This document shows, in pieces, positions 1 to 12,255 of a stretch of 64,000 nt of DNA. The position numbers and the translations under genes are program-made. The stretch's first letter is position 1. Every line of letters starts with the position of its first letter. Source of the stretch: Callorhinus ursinus (taxonomy: Eukaryota; Chordata; Mammalia; Carnivora; Otariidae); contig NW_020313288.1 of NCBI RefSeq assembly GCF_003265705.1, forward strand, positions 1,200,574 to 1,264,573, in the 5' to 3' direction. The notes under the pieces were generated by a model. The model saw only the letters and a program-made list of their open reading frames with translations. It searched no databases and was not told where the DNA came from.

Positions 1-349
1 CCTTTAGATCGGAAACTTTCTTCCCGGTGCCTGAGAAGAGCTTTTGAGTGTTGAGAACGATCATAGGGTCTTTCTGGGACACTCACCAGTGGATGTTTAG
101 TGAGCGCCTTCTGTATGCTGGGCCCTGATCCATGCGCTGGGAACCGCGTGGTAAGAAGACAGAGCTCCAAGCCCTGCCCTCATTGGAGTAGAGCAGGGAG
201 AAGGACAAGAAACAGATAGATGGATGAAGGATGTAATTAGGGCTTTGCACGGAATGCCATGCTTTTAAGAGAATGAAGATTTTAAGAAAATGAAGCCAGG
301 GAAGGGCAGAGATGATAAGTAGGGGTTAATTTAACTGTGGAATCAAGGC

Positions 350-800
350 CGGGCTCTCTGAGGAGGTGACCTTTCAGTAAAACCAGCAGGAGGTGAGAGA
401 GTGAACCCTGTGGAGTTCTGGGGGAAAAGTGTTCCTGGTAGGGGGAACAGTCTTGGCAAAGGCCCTGGGGCAGGACCAGGCCCGGTTCATTGGAGGAGCA
501 GCAAGCGGGCCCCTGTGGCGGGAGCAGAGTGAGCCCGGGGAGAGAGGGAGGCAGTGGGGCAGCCCCGGGGTGGGAACCCTGGGGGGCTGTGGGTAGAGCG
601 TTGACCTGACTCCGGTGCTCATGGGCGCCTTCTGGTGGCCGCTGCGGGAGAGGGACCGTGAGGGGCGTGAGGGTCAGAGAGGGGGAAGGGCCACGGCATT
701 TGTCCAGGTGAGCAGTGATGGGCGCGGGACCGATGGAGAAGACAGTGGGAGAATGGATGGATTCTGCAAAGGATTTTTAGGAGAACTAGTGCAACTGACC
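350..800 (+). repeat. Old interspersed repeat, 'gain-of-CTCF' family copy 1
   Basis: This block shares an ordered set of motifs with copies near 7.1, 15.8, 21.4 and 61.7 kb: a GAGGAGGTGACCTT start, a GGCAAAGGCCCTGGGGCAGGA core, GGAGCAGAGTGAGC, and CGCCTTCTGGTGG (about 626-638) near the end. I infer one ancient mammalian repeat family but cannot name it securely. The label in the call is descriptive only. Confidence 0.6.
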
Positions 801-2429
801 AAACAGTGGATGCAGGGTGGGGTTGAGTGAAATTAAAGGTGATAGCTGGTTTTCCAGCCCCAGCATCCAGGACAGGAGGGGCAGGTGTGGGGACTTCTAT
901 GTTACTGAACACTCGCAAACTTTCCAGAAGGCAAAGGGGCTGGCTCTTCCTGGAGGCATTGGATAGGTCCTCCTGGAGGTGGTGGCTCCTGGCTCGGGCA
1001 AAGCACATGCTTTGTTCAGCCTTCTGCACAAAGCGCGTGGAACAGGGGCCAGCTATGCACAGGGAGCTGGATGCGTGTTGGATGCGGCTGGGATTGGAGT
1101 CGTGCCAGCCCCGAGTTCCACCCGGGTCCTGGGGTTGAAATTCCCTGGAGGCCTACAGGTGGGATCAGAAGCGCAGAGAAATTACGGTGCTTGCCCAGGG
1201 GCGCACAGAGCACGCGGCGGCGGCACCGGGGACCCCACTGCTGGGCCCACGCTCCTCCCGGCTTTTCCCTTCTTTTTTCGTATTTTCCACCCCCGGGACT
1301 GCCAGTTTCAGTTCTTGGTGGTTTTTAGGTTCTTTTCAGCTCTAGGTGGGCACTCACCTCCCGCCTCCACGCACCCGAGACCTGGTGCTCTGGGGGTTTG
1401 ACGGACAGGGGTCTCGGGGAGCACCCTCCTCCCTTTTACACCCAGGGTTTCCTCTGCCCCTGCCCCCGCCCCTCCCCCCACGCTCCCGCTAATGATGGAC
1501 GAGGAATGGGAGGGAGGAAGCGAAATTATATACACACGTACATATAAAAATTAGTTTAGGATCTGGGCCAAGAACCACTTGCGCTTGGCCGGGCATTGTG
1601 GGTAATTCATCGCCGATTACCATAAAAGCCAGAGCCTGGCTGACAGGCGGCTGCGGGGCTTTTGTTTAAGATTCTGATGAATATATAATCCCTCTCCCAG
1701 CCTGGAGCCCGCGGTCTCCCCCACCCCCGCGTCTATAGGACCCCCCTTCCCCTGCCCCCCACTGCTGAGCGCAGGCGCCCCAGGAAGGCTGTCAGGTCCA
1801 TGGGGTCCATGGGGGGACGCTGCCTCGGTGGAGCTTGGCTTGGCATTCGATGCCCACCGCCATCCCCAGTGACCCCAGGCCTTGTGATGCCGCGTGGCCC
1901 TGGGTGCAGTTCCCTCAGCCCTTCCTCCGTTCAACATGCATTTATTGGGCTCCGACTCTGCGTGACCCCACGTGGGTGCTGTGGGTGCCGGGGATGCACC
2001 GCTTTCAGAGTCTGGGGGGCTCACGGCTGATGAGTAGACACGCATTTATCCACATTTTGAAGATGCCCCCATCTCTTGCCCAGGAGATGCAAATTAAAAC
2101 AAGATCCCATCTCTTGTCCATTCGCGTGGCAAAAAACGTCTGAAGCTTTTGTAACATCCAGAGTGGCCACGGCAGAGGGACCATGCCCTCTGGGCGCCAC
2201 CAGCAGGAGAACGCATGAGCATCACCTCTTTGAAACATCTTTTCTTTTTCATTTATTTTTCTGGCCAGATAGCACCTACATGTGGGACACAATTGAGGAG
2301 ACATCCAGAAGAACGCATAGTGGAGGGTCTCTGTACCCCTCCCCCAGATCCTCAGTTCCCCTCCCCTCCTTCCCTGGAAGCAGCCACCAACCTCCTGCTA
2401 GGACAGGGCTTGTAGATAGACGTTATGCG

Positions 2430-2625
2430 AAGAGCCAGACAGTAAATCATTTGAGCGCTGTGGGTTGGAGGTCTCTCTCTGTTGATACTACTCAATTCTG
2501 CCATTGTAGCGTGAAGGCAGCCAAATTCAATAGGTGAATGAGTGGGTGTGGCCGTGTACCAATAAAACTTTATTTATACAAACAGCCCGAGGGCCCCGTT
2601 TAGCCTGTGGGTAGTAGTTTGCCCC
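2430..2625 (-). mobile_element. Old hAT-like non-autonomous DNA transposon, copy A
   Basis: Read on the minus strand it gives a GGCAAACTAC start, an AATAAAGTTTTATTGG core and an AGAATTGAGTAGT segment. The same order of motifs recurs at 29.1, 49.9 and 50.5 kb. The family resembles the well-known mammalian repeat beginning CAGGGGTCAGCAAACT, by recall. Terminal sequences are worn and no target duplication is legible. Confidence 0.6.
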
Positions 2626-4329
2626 GGCCCCTGCTCTGCCTCGGCGCTGTCCAGTATAACGCGTGATGATAGAAATGTTCCCGCCTGCATTTTCTAATGA
2701 AGGAGCCACTAAGCTGTGTGCACTATTGAAATGTGAGCAGTTGAAATGTGGCTTGTGTAACTGAGGACTGGAATTTTACATTTTATTCCATTTAAGTGTA
2801 AACAGCCACAGGCAGCACGCGGCTACCATTTTGGACAGTGCCTTTATCTGGAGATCTGGGAGCGTGTCGTGGGCGGGTGGATTTGTATCCCTTTGTCTCA
2901 CCAAATGGGAGCATGTTTTACATGCCGTTCTGCACTCTGGTGTGTGTGTGTTTCCCCCCACTTAAAAATATAGCGTCTTCAAAGTAATTTCATAATTGTA
3001 CATCTGGCTTCCCCGTTCCTTTTCACAGCTGCTATACTAATCTCATAATACTAAGAGATAACGAAACTCGTAAATCACTCTTTGGGCCCTTGTACTGTTA
3101 CATAGTTAACCGATCCCCTATTGATGAGTGCCTAGGTTGCTTTAAGTCGTTTGCCATGGGAACTTCTTATGTGTGTCATTTCACGGGGATGTATCTATCA
3201 GATGAATTCCTAGAGGTGGTGTTAGCAGGCCCAAAGGGAATGCACAACCCCCTTCCCACTCCCCAGCCCCCCTCAGCATCGCGAAAGAGACATGCTTTCC
3301 CCGAGGGCTTGGGAGGCACTGACACGATTCACCACTGTGTTGGATGAGGTTGAGAAAAAAAAAAAACGGAGCCAACCTAAATGTCCGTCACCGAGGGATG
3401 GGGATAATGGGAGGCAGCCTTACGGGGAAGATGATGCAGCAGGTGAAAAAAAGAGTGTGGGGATGTGTGGGCTCAGTAGATAACAGTGTCATGTGAAAGA
3501 GGTGCCCGGGGGGACGTGATGCACACAGGATAGTAGAGTTTCGCTCTGTTCGAGAGTTACCTCTGGTCTGTGACTTCATGGCAGAGATATGCAGAGATTG
3601 GCAGAAAGCAACACAGAGGTGGCTTCAAGGGGCAGAGAAGAGGGACTCTCCCTTCCTCCCTTCCACAAATGTGTTTGTGGTGTACCAGCTGCTCTGTTCC
3701 AGGCAGGAAGAATTAAAAAAAAAAAAAATTTCCTGCCCTCTTGCAACTAGTACTCCAGTTGGGGACATGAAGAGAATAAACAAAGCACTGAAGAAGAAGA
3801 AAAAAAGAAAAAACCCACATCAGATGTCAGGGGGTGTTGTGTTGCTCTAGGGAAAAAAAAACAATCAGGGAAAGGGAATGGGGAGCACCAGAGTGGGGCA
3901 GGATTTTAAATAAGGGATCTGGGAAGTCTTTGTTTGAACAGAGGTGGGGAGGGAGGGAGCCAGGGAGGTTTCTGGGGGAAGAGCATTCCTGGCGGGTGGA
4001 CAGAGAGCACAGAGGCCCGGCAGTGAGACCTCCCCAGACGCTTGCTGAGCCCAAGCTCCTGTCCTTCTGCATGCCCGTGTCCCCTCTGTCACTGCTCCCA
4101 ATGAACACCTCTTGTCAGAGGCAGCTGCTGGGGAATAATTAATAACTAATAATACTAATACAGTGGTCTGTCCTTATGCCTCCAAGTGGCGGCCAGCCCC
4201 TGCCCATGTGGAGACGGCATAGTCACAGACGGCTCAGTTAGAGATGCTGTGGATTCCAGCACCATGTGACTTCTAGGTGGGGCAGGAGAGCAAGGGCTGG
4301 GGAGGGGAAACTGAGGCCCAGATGAGTGG

Positions 4330-4600
4330 TGGGAGAAGTTGAGAACCAGATTAGGTTCAAGTCTCAGCTCTGCCAGTCGTTGGTGGTGAGAATTTGGGTG
4401 CCACTCTCATGCCTCAGTTTCCCCAACTGAAAAGTGGGAGAATAATAAAACCAGTCCTTGAGGGGATTCAGGGAGCTGCTTCATGTAGGCCCGGCCAGTG
4501 GCAGAAGCCAGGAATAGTGGGCAGTGGGCTCGTCGAGTATCTACTGTGTGCCTGGCTCAGTCCTGAGGGCTTTGCACATACTAAGTGCTTACCGAGCATT
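4330..4600 (+). repeat. MIR-type SINE fragment
   Basis: Contains 'TTCAAGTCTCAGCTCTGCCA', then 'CTCAGTTTCCCCAACTGAAA' and finally 'ATCTACTGTGTGCCTGG', in the order expected for MIR (tRNA-derived head, core and 3' part). It is old and diverged. Confidence 0.7.
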
Positions 4601-5189
4601 TGTAGGTCTTGGGGGAGGTGGGGTTCGGTCCACATCCAAACCCCTGTCCAAAGATGTCCCCCTCTCCGGGTCATCCAGCACTTGAGAGCTTTGGGAGCTG
4701 CCCAGAGAGGTTGTGCGAGCTCTTGAACTCACCCAGCAGAGAGCCAGCCCTGCCTCCCCACCCCCCTCAGCAGGTGCCTGGTCCTCCTGGCTTCTCACCT
4801 GTGGCCTGGGACTTGGCCCAGAGTTCCTATCCCTGCCTCGCCTCTTCGGTTCTGTTCAGTCCTGCTTACGCTTCCTCTCCTGGTTTTTCCTCTTCCTTCA
4901 CATTCTTAGATACCACCTCCTCCCAGAAGCCTGCCTTCTTCACAGGTGAGCTCCCTGAGGTTGGGTGGGGGCTGCCTGGGTCATCCAGTGTCCCTTCCCT
5001 CCTGCTCTGCTTGGAGTTGGGGATACAGTAGGTCCTCTACAAATGCAGGTGTGTGTGTAAAAGGAGCATTGTTACCAGAGTATGATGATTGTTCACTCCT
5101 CAAATATGTTCAGTCTTCAAATGACATACCCCACCCCCGTACCCCGAAAACCCTGTCTCCCAGCTATATCAACCCCCTCTTTCCCTAGA

Positions 5190-5375
5190 TCTGAGTGTGT
5201 CCCCTTCTACCTCAGGGCCTTTGCACATGCTGTGCCCTCTGCCCAGAACTTCCTCTATACTCCCATCTTTGCATGGCTGCCTTTTGTCACTCTCCCTCCC
5301 AAGAAGAGAATCTTGGGAGGTTGTCTGCCTTGGTCACTGCCCTGTTCCCCAGAACTCAGGATAGCACCTGGCGTG
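5190..5375 (+). repeat. L2 LINE 3'-end fragment
   Basis: 'CTCAGGGCCTTTGCACATGC' followed by a 'CTCTGCCCAGAACTTCC' segment is typical of the 3' region of mammalian L2. It lacks the final tail. Confidence 0.6.
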
Positions 5376-6705
5376 CAGTGACCAAGACTGGGTCCCACCT
5401 TCACAAGGGAAGTGGGTCAGGGGCTGCACCCAGCTGTGCCTCGGGCACCTCTCTGGCCTGTGCCTCAGTTTCCATGATCTTCAAAGACCTGGAACCCACA
5501 AAACTCAGCCCCAGGCACCAAAACGGCCAGCCCTCCTCTCTGCACAGGTGGGAAAACTGAGGCCCAGAGAATGGCAAGGACTTGTTTAGGACCACATAGG
5601 GCTCGGGGGACACACCCCTAGGGGGAGGCTGTTTTGGGGGGAGGTGGTTGCGGAGGAGGCATCCAGCATCACAGACCGGCGATGACTCCCCTTTCATTTT
5701 GTAACCGTTCAAGGAGAAAGGCTCAGTGGGGTGTGGGGTGATCTTTAACACCAACACCTGCCAGTCTCTTTATAACCATTGGGCTGCTGGCTTTAGCAAC
5801 AGTATCCAGGGAAAATGGAAGAACTGGGTACATATTTTCATTGTAACATTTTTTTCTGGCGACTTTCAAGGCTTGGCAGTTAGAGCCCTGCATTATAGAG
5901 TTAGTTTCTAAAGTAAATTAGTTTAAGGGAAAGGCATGAGCCAGTTGAATGAAAGATTTAATGAGGGATTTAGGGATGTGGCAGAAGTTGTGAACAAGGA
6001 GGGGAGGATTTTTGGGGAACACCAGGCACGTCCTCAATGGGGACCTGGTGAGTGTGGAGGCATCTCGCAGAGAGGATGCGGCCAGATCCATTAAGGCAGC
6101 CCCAGTGGGTTTAAGGTGGGAGATGGCGCGCCTGGCGGGGACCCCAGCCCAGAGGCCTGGGCTGCCTGGGGGACTGCACCTTCTGCTGCTTTCTAGCTGA
6201 GTCAGCACCCTGGCGCCGGGGATGCAAAGTGGAGGCTGGCTTGTGGTTGGGGCAGCTTTTTACACATTTCTGCCCTTGGGGCTGGAGCAGCATCCCCTAG
6301 TTGGTGCCTGGCTGGAAAGCCAGGGAGACCCGGGTTCAAAGCACGGCTGCATGAGCTTTTCTGGCTGCAGTTGGTGCCTGCCAACCTCTGCCCTGCCCTG
6401 CCAGTCAGCCCCTCCAGGCCTCGCGAAGCCTCTTCAGCCATTCATTAGTTCAGCCATTCATTTAGAAAGCATTTACTGAGTGCCTACTGTGTGCTGGCTG
6501 TGGGACCCAGCAGTGACCAGAACTGACACAGCCCTGCCCTCCCCACCCCCACGGTCTCCTGCAGAGCCCCGCAGAACTCCCTGTGGTGATAGACAGGTGC
6601 TCTGTCTGCACACCTCAGTACTGGAGCCGTGAGCCATGCTGGAGACTTGGCCAATGTGACCGAGGAACTGAATTTGGAATTTTAACTGCATTTCATTTCA
6701 TTTTA

Positions 6706-6907
6706 TTTTTATTTTTTTAAAGATTTTATTTATTTATTTGACAGAGACACACAGAGAGAGGGAACGCAAGCAGGGAGAGTAGGAGAGGGAGGAGCAGGCT
6801 CCCCGCGGAGCAGGGAGCCCGATGAGGGGCTCGATCCCAGGACCCCGTGATCATGACCCGAGCCAAAGGCAGACGCTTAACCAGCTGAGCCCCCCCCCAG
6901 GCACCTC
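6706..6907 (-). mobile_element. Can-SINE, antisense, with 13-bp target duplication
   Basis: The plus strand shows the reverse complement: poly-T, AAAGATTTTATTTATTTATT, an AGAGAGAGGGAACGCAAGC stretch, then GATCATGACCCGAGCC and GCAGACGCTTAACCAGCTGA. TCATTTCATTTTA occurs at 6693-6705 and again at 6908-6920 as the target-site duplication. The head is a little degraded (run of C). Confidence 0.92.
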
Positions 6908-7064
6908 TCATTTCATTTTAATTTAACCAGTCACATTTGGGTAGTGGTTGGACAGTGGAGACCTAGATAGTAAACGAGTGATACTTCCAGATGAAAATAA
7001 GTGCCCAAAAAGAAAAAAAAAATTAGAGGAATATATGACAGGGGTGCTACTTGAGCTGGAGTGA

Positions 7065-7620
7065 TTAGCCAGGGCATCTCTGAGGAGGTGGTGTTTGCAG
7101 GAGACCTGAATGGTGAGAAAGAAACAGCCATGAAAATCTGGGGGGAGATGTTCCAGATGGTGTGGACAACATGTGCAAAGGCTCTGGGGTAGGACTGGGC
7201 CTGGCACTTTCGGGATGCTTTTGAACGGAGTTGGGCTGGACCTGCCTCCGGTGCTAATGGGCGCCCTCTGGTGGATGTTGTGGGGAGTGAAGGCGGTAGC
7301 TGGGGGACCAGGACACAGGTGACTGCGCTGGTCCAGAAGGGCAATAATGGGGGCAGTGGGAAGGGTGCATGGAGAAAGGTGGACAAATACACAAGAAATT
7401 TAGGGGGGAAACTTGAGTATATTTCCAGATTGACAGTATGTGGGCAGGAGTCAAGGCTGGCTCCCAATTTCCAGCCTGAGTCCGTGGCAGGATAGAGCTG
7501 CCATCAGCTGATAAGGGGAGGACGTAGGAAAACAGATTCGCTGGATCCAGCCGCACCTGAAGGCGTCCTGCATTTGTCCAGAAGGAAAGGAAAGTGGGAG
7601 GCCTGGGGGAACCAGCAGGT
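7065..7620 (+). repeat. Old interspersed repeat, CTCF-motif family copy 2
   Basis: Shares CATGTGCAAAGGCTCTGGGG, GGGCTGGACCTGCCTCC and then GCGCCCTCTGGTGG (7261-7274) with the other copies of this family. The last motif fits the published CTCF core without mismatch on the minus strand. Confidence 0.6.
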
Positions 7621-8254
7621 GAAAAAGGCAGAGGAGGAGCCAGGGCGTGCCTGCGGTGGGCAGTCTGCCTGCTGCTGTGTAGCTGGCAGACAGACACGGC
7701 GCCAGGAGCGTGATGTGAGTGCAGGGGAGGTGGGCTTCTGGCTGGTCGGCACACGTTCATTGCCCTGGGTCATGAATGCCATGCTGGGTGGGAGGAGCTG
7801 TTGGGCAACCCAGGGCAGAGGAGTCCTGGGTCTTAGAGAAAGGAGAAAGCTGCCTAACCAGTTCCTTCTCTTCCCTCTGGAAGCGAAGGATGTGGGGCTT
7901 GGTGATTGCCCCTAAATGAAACTTTTAGGAATTTTGGCAAATGTGACAAATGTGAGGAAGCTGGGACAGCTTGGGGGGAGGGCTGGGACTGGGGGTCCTG
8001 CCCAGGTATGCCCATGGTGCAGTTTTGTCTGCATCCATATGATATAGGGCACGTTTCAGAGGCTTGAGAACATCCCAACGGAGTCATCCGTTGCTTGGAA
8101 GTTATCTGCAGGAAATGTTGAGCCACAGCTTCATCTGGGGATGTCCCTTTTAGTGTTGTCTACAGTGGAGATCAAGTGGGGACTGATTAAACCCAGTGGG
8201 CAAATGGTCTCATAACATTGATCCCCACTTGAAAAAGGAAAGTGCCCACTTGCA

Positions 8255-8615
8255 CACATAGGACAGTCAACCTCAGGACCTTTGTACTTGCTGTTCCTCC
8301 TGCCTGAAACTCTGTTCCCATCATGTTTGTATGTCTGATTTGCTTACTTCATCCGGGCCATCTGAGAGATCCCTGCAGACCTCTCCAGGCTTTCAGATCC
8401 TTATAGTGAATCTCATTTTTTTTCGGCATCTCTTATAACTGCCTGGCATTATGTTATTGACAATGTTGGTTTCCCTATGGGTGTCCATCTCCCCCACTTG
8501 TCTGTGAGTCCCGTGAGTATAGGCGAGCTGGCTCTATCATGCCCACCGCTGTGCCTTCAACCCAGCACACAGTAGGTGCTCAATAACTGTTCATGGACAG
8601 AATGAATGAAAATGA
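8255..8615 (+). repeat. L2 LINE 3' end, near complete tail
   Basis: The order is 'CTCAGGACCTTTGTACTTGC', 'TCCTGCCTGAAACTCTG', a central AT-rich part, 'CCCCCACTTGTCTGTGAG', 'CACAGTAGGTGCTCAATAAC' and 'ACAGAATGAATGAA'. That is the layout of the mammalian L2 3' end. Confidence 0.75.
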
Positions 8616-9294
8616 CCACATGCTGACGGTTTCTCTCCAGGCGAGGGGTGGATTGTGGGCAATTTTTATTTTCTTCTTTATGCTGATTTCCCCTAATTTT
8701 CTGCTGCACGCGCCTATTTTATAATTAGAAGAAAAGTTATTTTGAAAAAAATTACCCCCAAATGTCCCAGCTGTGGGAGCTGACGTGATCTAGCCCCATG
8801 CTCCTCCCCAAGGGCAGCTGCCTTCTGGGTGTATACAGAGGACACATCAACGGAGCATTCGGGGGCTCCCAGAGTCAGCCCTCAAGGGCGCTGGGTGGGG
8901 GGAGCAGTCAGGTAGGTGTTCTAGGAGTTGACTGCCCTAACCTTCAAGGTGTCCAGGCTAAAAACTCTGGAGTCATCCTTGAGCGCCCTCTTTAACTTAT
9001 GCCCCGTTTCTCTGCTTCCACCTGGTCTGAGCCAATGCAATCACCTCCATTCTGGTCCTCGGCCCCTGCCCTCGCCTCCTCCCGTCTGTCCTCCCTGCAG
9101 CAGCCCCCAGAGGGCGCCTGTGAGCACCTGGGTCAGGGCCTGCCCTCTGCCCACAGCCCTCCTGGGCTCCCACCTCTCCTGGGTTTCCCCCAAGGCCCTA
9201 CTCAACCTGCCCCGTCCCCTCTCTGCCCTTCCCTCTTCCCTCTGTCCCCCTCACTCATTCTGCTCCAGCCACATGGGCCTCCTCGCTGTGTCTC

Positions 9295-9690
9295 TGTCAT
9301 GCCAGACACAGTCCTGCCTCAGGGCCTTTGCACTGGCTGTGCCCTCAACCTGGAGTGTTCCTCCCAGCCATCCATACCTGCTTTGTATTCTCTCAGCTCT
9401 TTCAGGTCTTAGCTCAGATGTCACCTCACCCCCCCCCCCGCCCACACACCTCCCTTTAATAATGCATACCACCTCAGTGAACATCCCCACACACATTTTG
9501 CTCATCTTTGTAGCACTCACCACCAACTGACCCACAGTGGGTTTTACTCTTTTATTTCCCATCTGTTGCCTGCACCAGAGCGTCGGGTCCATAAGGGCAA
9601 GGATCTTTCTCAATCTTCGTCGCTGCTGTGTCCCCAGTGCCTCAACCAGGCCTGGCACACAGTAGGTATTCAGAAATGTTTTAAAAAAGA
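9295..9690 (+). repeat. L2 LINE 3' end
   Basis: 'CTCAGGGCCTTTGCACTGGC', 'TCTTAGCTCAGATGTCACCT', 'ATAAGGGCAAGGATCTTT' and 'GGCACACAGTAGGTATTCAG' occur in L2 3'-end order. A short C-run interrupts it at about 9430. Confidence 0.75.
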
Positions 9691-10194
9691 GTGGGTGAAA
9701 ATTTTCGTACCACGAGGGTGCCGCGCCACACAGTGTGGCCTTTGGGGGAGAATAAGGTTGGAGAGGGCTCTCCTGGGTGAGGAGGATCCTGGCTATTTAT
9801 GTAAATGTTTGCTGAGAACCTACTGTGTGCCATCAGGCCTGGTGCTGGGGGGATGTGCTCTGCTCCAGACAGGAACAGTTCCAGCCCTGCCCCCTGAGGT
9901 CACAGTCTGGTGGAAGAGGCGGCCCTGTGACCAGGCTGGTAACGTGGGGTGATCAGGTGGTGAGGGAAGTATCGTGGGTCACTCAGCTGGGAGAGGCCAG
10001 GCCTCCCCCCTGCCTCCCTCCTGCCCCAGATCCCCCACCCTGACCACAGAGGTGGCTATGGTCACCACCGTTGCTTGGAGGCAAGAGGTCATCTCCAGGG
10101 AGACATGGGCAAGAGACCCAGTTGGGGAGGAGGGTAGCAGGGTCCCCAGGCACTTTTGCCCCAGATCACACAGCCCTGGGCGTCCTGGCAACTG

Positions 10195-10690
10195 GATTCA
10201 TCGAGTGCCTGATGTGTGGCTTATATTACAGATGGGGAAACTGAGGCCCAGGGAGGTGCAGGTTCTTGCTTGAGATCACATGGGGGGTGCCTGGATTCAA
10301 ACCAAGGTCTGCATGAGCCCTGTGCCTGGGCCATCGAGCATGCAGATGCAAGCAAAGCACCTACTATGCTCCAGGTGGCCTTTCCTGGGGGCCTGCTGTG
10401 TGCCTTGCCGAGCCGGGGGAGGTTATGCTGCCAGATTCTACACCCATGTTGACACAGGGTACCTCCTGTATGTCCCACGGGGTGCTGGGGTGCCAGGTGC
10501 CCCACCTCATAGAACACCTACTGTGTGCCTCCCAGGTTTGGGGCTTTGGTAGAGAGATGTCAGAGCATCCATTCAGCAGGACCCACTGTGGGCTCCTTAT
10601 AAAGGGGGCAGGTGGAAAGTCTGTGTCTACACATTCACGGAGTACCTTACGTGTGCCCAGTACTTTGGGGACTCCAGTACAGGCCTCCCC
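10195..10690 (+). repeat. Degenerate tandem array built on a MIR/L2-like 'cacctactgtgtgcc' core
   Basis: Variants of a CACCTACTGTGTGCC core recur near 10205, 10352, 10391, 10464, 10515 and 10638, with GC-rich spacers. The spacing is irregular (about 40-150 bp), so this could be a decayed minisatellite or several independent MIR fragments. Confidence 0.45.
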
Positions 10691-11989
10691 AATGCCAGAG
10701 GAGGTGGGATTATATGCTCCATTCTGTAGAGGAACTGAGGCGCAGGACTTCAAAAGGGGCAGATCACCCAGAGAGGGTGCAGGGGACAGGCGTGGGGAGT
10801 GGTCGTCTAGGTCTCCCCTGGGCTCCTCCAGCTGCCTGTGTGTCCCTCCTCTGAGCCCATCTCCTTCACTCCACTGGGCAGTGAGCTGCTAGAGGGCGGG
10901 GCCTGTCTGTCTCCTGCGCAGCCTTATCCCCAGGGGCTTAAAATTGTAGCGGTTTTTTATTTTTGGGCCCCAGGCCTCCTGCAGCATTGTGGGTAAGGGC
11001 TCAGCCCTCTGGACCCAAACCTTAGTTCGCATCTCTGTTCTTTCTGACCTTGAGTAAGTGCTTTTTCCCTGTTCTTCCTCTTCTTCCTTTGGAAAGTGGG
11101 GGTGATGGTGGGGGGACGGGAGCACGTTAAGCGCATGGTATCCAGTAAGAGCCCACTACACTTTGGCTATGGGATCATCCTAAGCTCTAATGGTGGAACG
11201 GGAAGCATTTTCACCCGGGATCCGGGCAGATGGGGAAGCCGGCCCTCCTGCGGCGGTTTCTGGGTCTCCATCAGGGGCCCTGGCCCTCCTTGACTGCTTC
11301 CCCGAGCTTCTTGGACCCGCTGGGCCTCCGCCTTCCCTGCGTCTCTGCTGGAGTTTTCAAACCCACACCCGGCCGCAGCGCTGGCCGGGATTGGCTGCCT
11401 GCGTGCGGCTGCCCCTCCTTTTCGCGTTTCTCTCCAGCCGCCCCCCCCCCACCCCTGGGGTGTCTGGGACCTGGCACGGTGGCCCCATCTGTTTCCAATC
11501 TGGCCCTGCGTGCACTCTCCGCCCCCTCCTCAGGGTTGTGGCTAGCGTGGGGGACTCTGCCTTGGTGTCGCCCATTCATCCTCCCAGACCCCTGCCGGAC
11601 TCCCAGGGGGAGGGAAGCTTCTTTGTGCCCGCACCCCTCCCCCAGCCTCTGGGTCTCTGTGTGTAGGGGGCGCGGCCTCTGTCATCCAACCCAGACTGGG
11701 AGGGCATCTTTCTGCCCCTTCTCCGACCTCCTGTATTTGGGTGTGTTTGGGGAGCCCTCTGCCGCTGTGTCCGGCATCCAGCCCCTTCATCCGTTGCCAT
11801 GGCCACGATCAGCGCCTGGAAGAGAAGGGGGGAGCAGGGTAGGGGCTCCCTCTGGGATCAGGCTTACAAAGTGTGTGGGGGAGTCGGGCTCCGCCTCTTG
11901 GGGCACCCCATCATGTGTGTGCACGTTGGGGGAACACAGTCACCCCCTTGAAGGCCTCCCCGTACTGGACCCCCATGTGGGCTTCCAGT

Positions 11990-12255
11990 GCCCCCAGATG
12001 GAGCTCCCCACTGGTCCCCCCCCGCCCCACTTCCGGCCAGGGCCCCGCCCCGCTCCGGAGCCGCCTCCCCAGGCCCGCCCCCTGGCCTCCCCGCCCGCAG
12101 GGCCCGCCCCCGGGCCCGCCCCCCGGCCGAGCTCGCTGGGCCTTGGCCTCTCCCTAGTCCTCGCTGCGCGCTGCGCTCCAGGCAGACGGAGGGACGGGCT
12201 GCAGCGGGCCCGGCCGAAGGGGCCCGGGCCCGATCTCCGAGCCAAGATCCGCGGG
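11990..12255 (+). promoter_or_regulatory. PTPRS: CpG-island promoter and candidate 5'-UTR exon of PTPRS
   Basis: The region is strongly GC- and CpG-rich and has no TATA box. It contains an ETS-type ACTTCCGG at 12029-12036 and several GC boxes of the CCCGCCCC type (near 12020, 12045, 12075 and 12105-12125). It runs into a splice donor, GCGGG|GTGAGT, with the exon end at 12255. The CpG-rich zone continues to about 12650. Position upstream of the start-codon exon and the donor sequence suggest a non-coding first exon of PTPRS, perhaps one of several alternatives. The start of transcription is not visible. A spurious open frame of 521 codons crosses this region and is ascribed to its GC content. 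Confidence 0.55.

Larger units (their letters stand above)
1..11989. other. 5' flank or 5'-UTR intron, no coding exon seen
   Basis: No stretch here has both a plausible protein and splice sites. Open frames are short, overlap on both strands and contain low-complexity or repeat translation. The content is old interspersed repeats (L2, MIR and a recurring 'TGCAAAGGCCCTGGGGCAGG' family), one Can-SINE, a degenerate hAT-like element and short A-runs. The region at 1480-1700 is not obviously repetitive and may be a conserved non-coding element. Whether this is intergenic or an intron after a more distal PTPRS 5'-UTR exon cannot be decided from the window. Confidence 0.6.

Noticed and set aside
1..11989. 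An upstream neighbouring gene
   Set aside because: No exon, conserved domain or polyadenylation context could be supported. All long frames are repeat shadows.
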